Positions 59,911-64,000 of a stretch of DNA of 64,000 nt are shown here, piece after piece; position 1 is the stretch's first letter; the number at the start of each line of letters is the position of its first letter. The stretch comes from Cryptomeria japonica. Taxonomy: Eukaryota > Streptophyta > Pinopsida > Cupressales > Cupressaceae. A model generated the notes under the pieces. It worked only from the letters and a program-made list of their open reading frames with translations, did no database searches and had not been told where the DNA came from. Made by a program: the position numbers and the translations under genes. The DNA lies in the NCBI RefSeq assembly GCF_030272615.1, contig NC_081405.1, forward strand, positions 607,649,677 to 607,713,676. Reading direction: 5' to 3'.

Positions 59911-62900
59911 AAATGGCATTGTCTTCTAAACCTGTAGAGAGATTAATGATTACATATGAACCTATGGAAGTTGTTGAAGTGGAAAAAATTGTGTCGTATA
60001 ATGCATTGTCACTAGTTCCTAGTGGTGTTATAGAGGTGTCTTATAATGCTTTGATTGCAAGATTGAGGATCTAGGATCATTATCTATTTACACTCAGTTA
60101 AAATCCCTTTGCAATGAGAATAGGAAGATTCAATTAGAATATATTAGGGTTTATGAAAAAGATTTTCATAACGCTGCTTACTTGCTTGAAGATTTTGAAG
60201 AACACATCTAAATTATTTTGAGTTGAGTTCATGGGGAGAACATGTATTTGGAAAGGACTCATAGTATAACCAAGGAATACATTCAGGTTGTAATTGGTTT
60301 TTGCTCAACAGACGAAGTACTTGTGCTGAGGCGTATTTCAAAAAAGACAGTATACACTCTAACCGGATCAACATCTGACAAGCATGCTTTTTCTGTCAAT
60401 AACATCAGGGACCCAGTAATAAATTGGCAGCTATGGTTATAGGCTATAGGGTATTTTATTCTAGCAAATTAAACAGCGTTCCATCAACAGCGGTGCATAC
60501 TGCTTACAAGATGATAGATGAAAATGGTAATTATGACCTATGTGACACCATAAGGAGCCAATTAATGTTAAATCTTCAGTCTATCAAGAAGGACAATAGT
60601 CTAAAGTTCAAATTTGGACAATAACTGATCTTTCTATTCTTTTATTTTCAAAATTTCCTATTGGGAATAGGTGATCTTGAGTGGTCTAAGGATCTACCGA
60701 TATCTTCCTAGCTCAAGAACAATATTAAGGTTGTGAAGAACACCTTTTCTACTGCAATGAACAAATACTTCAATGGGTTTCAGAAGAAAATGAGCATGAG
60801 ATTAAGATTGCCTAAGGATGTGGTAAAATAATTTTCCAAGGACATTGTTTTCACAGTTACCACTGATTTTTGTTTGATGGAGGTAATTGAACCTAGAGAA
60901 GAAGAAATGTAAGATTTAACTATGACTTACTTATTAGTTATGCTAATAACCTGTTAGCATCTCCAAAGGATAAAGAGAGGGCAAAACAAGATATTGTTGA
61001 AGTCTAGACTGCACAAGCTGAAATCACTATTGCTCCTATCACAAGTGGTAAAGGTAAGAAAAAGAAGGCTGAGCAAGCACCTCTGGTGATGAAGAATACA
61101 AGGGTGACACAGAGTGTCCAAACCAAAAAGGAACCGGCACCCAACTTTTATGCTAAGAAGGACAATGCATCAAAGAAAAGAGGTCAAAAACTAATTCTCC
61201 AAGAAGAATCTAAAGGCACTAACATTGAGGACGAACCCAAAAAGATGAAAGCAATCGACAGAGTAGCTAAGAAAGTGAAGGAAGTGACAAAGGTAGGTGT
61301 GCCTTTTGATATCTCAACTTAGAAGCTTGAGACCCACTTTGAAAGAACGGTGAAAACATTAGGGAGAAACAGATTTGACAATGTCAGAGATCATTTTGAT
61401 TCTTTCACTGTAGAAGAAAAGGAGCAAATCATTCAGCAGGTAATCAATCATTTATGCCATTACAATACATTACCACATTAGCTTGAAAAAGACATCTCTA
61501 ATTCCTTGTATACTATTCTTTTTAATAAATGGGAGGAAGCTATAAAGAAAGAAAATGGAATCATAGATGATGTACTTGTGGAATATTTTCCTAAATTATC
61601 CAAGGACGAGTTGAATGTGCTGGTTGATAAGTATAAAGTTCATTTTCCTTATAGAAGATGATCATTGAAAAGTGCAAACTATTGAGACTGAGACTCATCA
61701 GATTGCTCAAAGTATCAAACACTCTGAAGATCTTATACCATCTGATAAGGATGAACAAGATACTATTGATAGACCTGAAATGGATGAAGAAGAAATTATG
61801 CAAGATGATGTTGTCTATCCTATCAAGAAGAAGGATGACACTATTATTCAAGTTGTTGATGATATTCAGGATTCAATTGATCTATGTGTAGACATCATTG
61901 CACTAGATATGGAGCCACCTAAAATCACTAACTTATAGGCTACTTTAGTTGAGAAACTAACAACTCATCCAAAAGTAGACATTCCACTAGCAATAGAGCA
62001 ACTTGAGAAACCCCGATCTCCCCCAGTTTCAGAGGATACTCAGAAGGAATCTATTAAAAATGTTGACACACAAATTTCTGAATAGGGAACAAAGAAAGGC
62101 TAAGAGAAAGCAATTGTTAAGGTAAAATCTTCTGAACTGGCAAAAACTTTAGTCTTACAACAAATTGATGAAGATGATGATGACTCATTAGGCATCTCAG
62201 GGGCTATAAATGTTGATAATATGAGTGCATCCGAAATGATGAAGATTGCAACTATCATGAAATCTATAGCACATAAGAAGAGACTTAAAGAGCAAAGAAT
62301 GTAAGCTCAAACAATTCAGAATGCAGTAGATATTCTATCTAGTCTACTACCGGAAACTTCTACAGGACATCTGAGAACCCCTATTAGCAAACTTGGTCAA
62401 TTAGTTGCTGATGCATCTGACCAAATCAAGTCACTTGAAGAAGCAACACAAACTTATGCTGAAAAAAGTTACAAGAAGAAGTATGGAGAGCAACTTATAA
62501 AAGAAATTGATTCAAGGAAACTTGGTCTAACTTTTAACAAAGATTTATTGAGAAAAGCTATTGAAACAGGAGGAAAATAGCTTGCTTCTACTTCTAATGT
62601 TTCATTCTTTTATTTTGATATCACTAAAAAACAAATTGAAGTAGAGAAAGAGCTAGAAACGATATGTAATGCATATGTCCCACTTCAGGACTCTATTTTT
62701 TTTTTAACAAATCTGTGGATGATTTGCACAACAGGTTGGATACCTATGATCTTGAGAAAGAAAAAAGACTCCGGTCACTAAAGGAATTGAAGAGTCTACT
62801 CACATCCCAAGTGGATATACTACAAAGAGCCTACACAAATGCAAAAGCTATCTTAGCAACTCTAGAAACATAAATATTGGATTCCATGGAAGAGTTCAAT

Positions 62901-62951
62901 ACATAGAATATGTCTACGCTTGAGTACACTCAGAATGTGCAGGAAACATGA
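59911..62951 (+). pseudogene. Accessory (env-position) coding region, unit 2
   Basis: Identical to 25220-28260 wherever compared, including the T10 homopolymer near 62695 at which the coiled-coil frame is lost. Confidence 0.6.
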
Positions 62952-63251
62952 ATAAATGCCCTATCATAAGAAGAAATTCAATGTTATTTTCATGAGACTT
63001 GTGTATGCATGATCCCTAATTCAGTTTTTAAGTTTTTGTAAAACATTGTGATACAAACTTTTCTATATATATATATATTTCTTTTCAATTTGTCATTGTT
63101 GTCAAAGGGGGAGTAGAAATATATGTATGTGTGTTCTTAAAATTTTATATGATGTATGTATTAAAGGGGAGCACATGTATATGTGCAAAAAAAAATTTAA
63201 GCACACTTAGCGGTATTACTGTAAAATTTTCTAAGTGTTGCCATCAATGCC

Positions 63252-63261
63252 AAAGGGGAAG
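63252..63261 (+). promoter_or_regulatory. Polypurine tract next to 3' LTR, unit 2
   Basis: AAAGGGGAAG, two bases before the 3' LTR. The two upstream polypurine-like motifs recur near 63104 and 63163. Confidence 0.88.
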
Positions 63262-63263
63262 AT

Positions 63264-64000
63264 TGTTGTCTTGATGATGATTGTAATGAATTCATCAGAT
63301 GTTATCATTGATGAAACACATACACACACATATGTTCATATTGTCTACCGGTGTAACTTCATAGTTGTTTACACTTCAACTAGTATGCTAGAGGTTTATA
63401 TCTAACTGGTACTTGGTAACAACTAGTATATGCATGGTGGTAGCCAATGGTTATACATAACTCGACATCAACAAGGAGTATCAAGGCCAACAAAGATTAT
63501 CACAAGAGTATCAAGGATAACGGTTTATATGTTTAACTCCAACTGGTATTGATTGTTCCAACTGGTATTTGCTGATTGTGTGATGAGTTATCACAAGTCG
63601 TGATGAGTTATTCTCACTGACAAGATTTGGCGGTATTTTTGTGATGAATTATTATCATTTGACTAGATACACTACACCTAGGTAATTGTGTTCTGATTTC
63701 TTGAGGCTAACATGAAATCTAAATGTCTATTTATTGACATCACAATTAGTTATTTTTAAATCAGTGAAAGTGATATGTTATGTGTGAAGGCAGAAGTGTT
63801 TAGTCACAAAGTATGTTGGTAAAGAGGAGTTAAGTGCGTAGAACAGAATCTATACAAGCAATTTTTGCTATCACTAGATCACATCACCTGTTGTTTTCTA
63901 ACCACTGCAACAGTCAAATCCCCTAACCAAGTAAACTCTAACAAGCTTCATTGTTCAAATCCTCTAACCAGGTGATCCATTAGTTTGGATTTAAAAATCT
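63264..64000 (+). repeat. 3' LTR, unit 2 (partial)
   Basis: Starts TGTTGTCTTGATG. The first 737 bases are in the window and match 28573-29309. Confidence 0.92.

Larger units (their letters stand above)
36645..64000 (+). repeat. 34-kb tandem segmental duplication, unit 2 (incomplete)
   Basis: Second unit, same orientation, starting directly after the RT remnant of a LINE. It carries the same ordered set of elements as unit 1. Relative to unit 1 it has an extra 767 bp holding the TIR exon, a much shorter (AT)n tract, and a 179-bp deletion in the Copia integrase/RT linker (near 47570). From 49688 to 64000 I found no difference from 14997-29309. The right end is outside the window. Confidence 0.93.
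57011..64000 (+). mobile_element. Pol-less Sirevirus-like LTR retrotransposon, unit 2 (cut by window end)
   Basis: Second copy of 22320-29683 at offset 34691. Same flank (TATAT), 5' LTR 57011-58093, primer site 58096-58108, gag and accessory regions with identical stops. The 3' LTR starts at 63264 and is cut at 64000. Each LTR matches its own counterpart in unit 1 rather than its partner LTR. The two elements are therefore copies made by segmental duplication or conversion, not independent insertions. Confidence 0.82.

Overview
This is AT-rich nuclear DNA of a seed plant. Almost all recognisable coding sequence is decayed retrotransposon: Ty1/copia, Ty3/gypsy and LINE. The initiator-Met tRNA primer site, the nested insertions and a TIR immune-receptor exon with plant-type introns exclude a bacterium or an animal. 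A large gymnosperm-type genome is my best guess, but that is inference. There are no rRNA or tRNA genes and no CRISPR array. The only gene fragment that could still be functional is a TIR-domain exon pair on the minus strand at 38899-39796.

The dominant structure is a head-to-tail duplication. Unit 1 is 2623-36644. Unit 2 starts at 36645 and runs off the window at 64000. Each unit begins with an LTR-like segment (2623-4194; 36645-38217). Then come a TIR/TNL locus, an (AT)n microsatellite, a degenerate Copia element split by a 5'-truncated LINE with a 16-bp target-site duplication, a minus-strand Copia gag with its LTR, and a Sirevirus-like LTR element that has lost its pol gene. Unit 1 continues (29684-36644) with a third remnant of the TNL locus, a TTAGGG-like array, ~170-bp AT-rich repeats, and a LINE endonuclease/RT remnant carrying an internal 724-bp duplication. 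The matching part of unit 2 lies beyond the window.

The two units are not equally related along their length. From the left end to about 14996/49687 they differ by scattered substitutions and several indels, including loss of the TIR exon from unit 1. From 14997/49688 to the window end (14.3 kb) every stretch I compared, including homopolymers and microsatellites, is identical at a constant offset of 34691. This points to recent conversion or unequal exchange, or to an assembly artefact.

The elements do not form a pathway. The useful content is their nesting order. Copia inserted first. The LINE then entered its integrase, and both preceded the duplication. The Sirevirus-like element was also present before the two copies became identical. 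Two items may be new: a LINE carrying an extra acidic and coiled-coil coding region downstream of its RNase H, and a pol-less Sirevirus derivative with gag plus a long accessory ORF.
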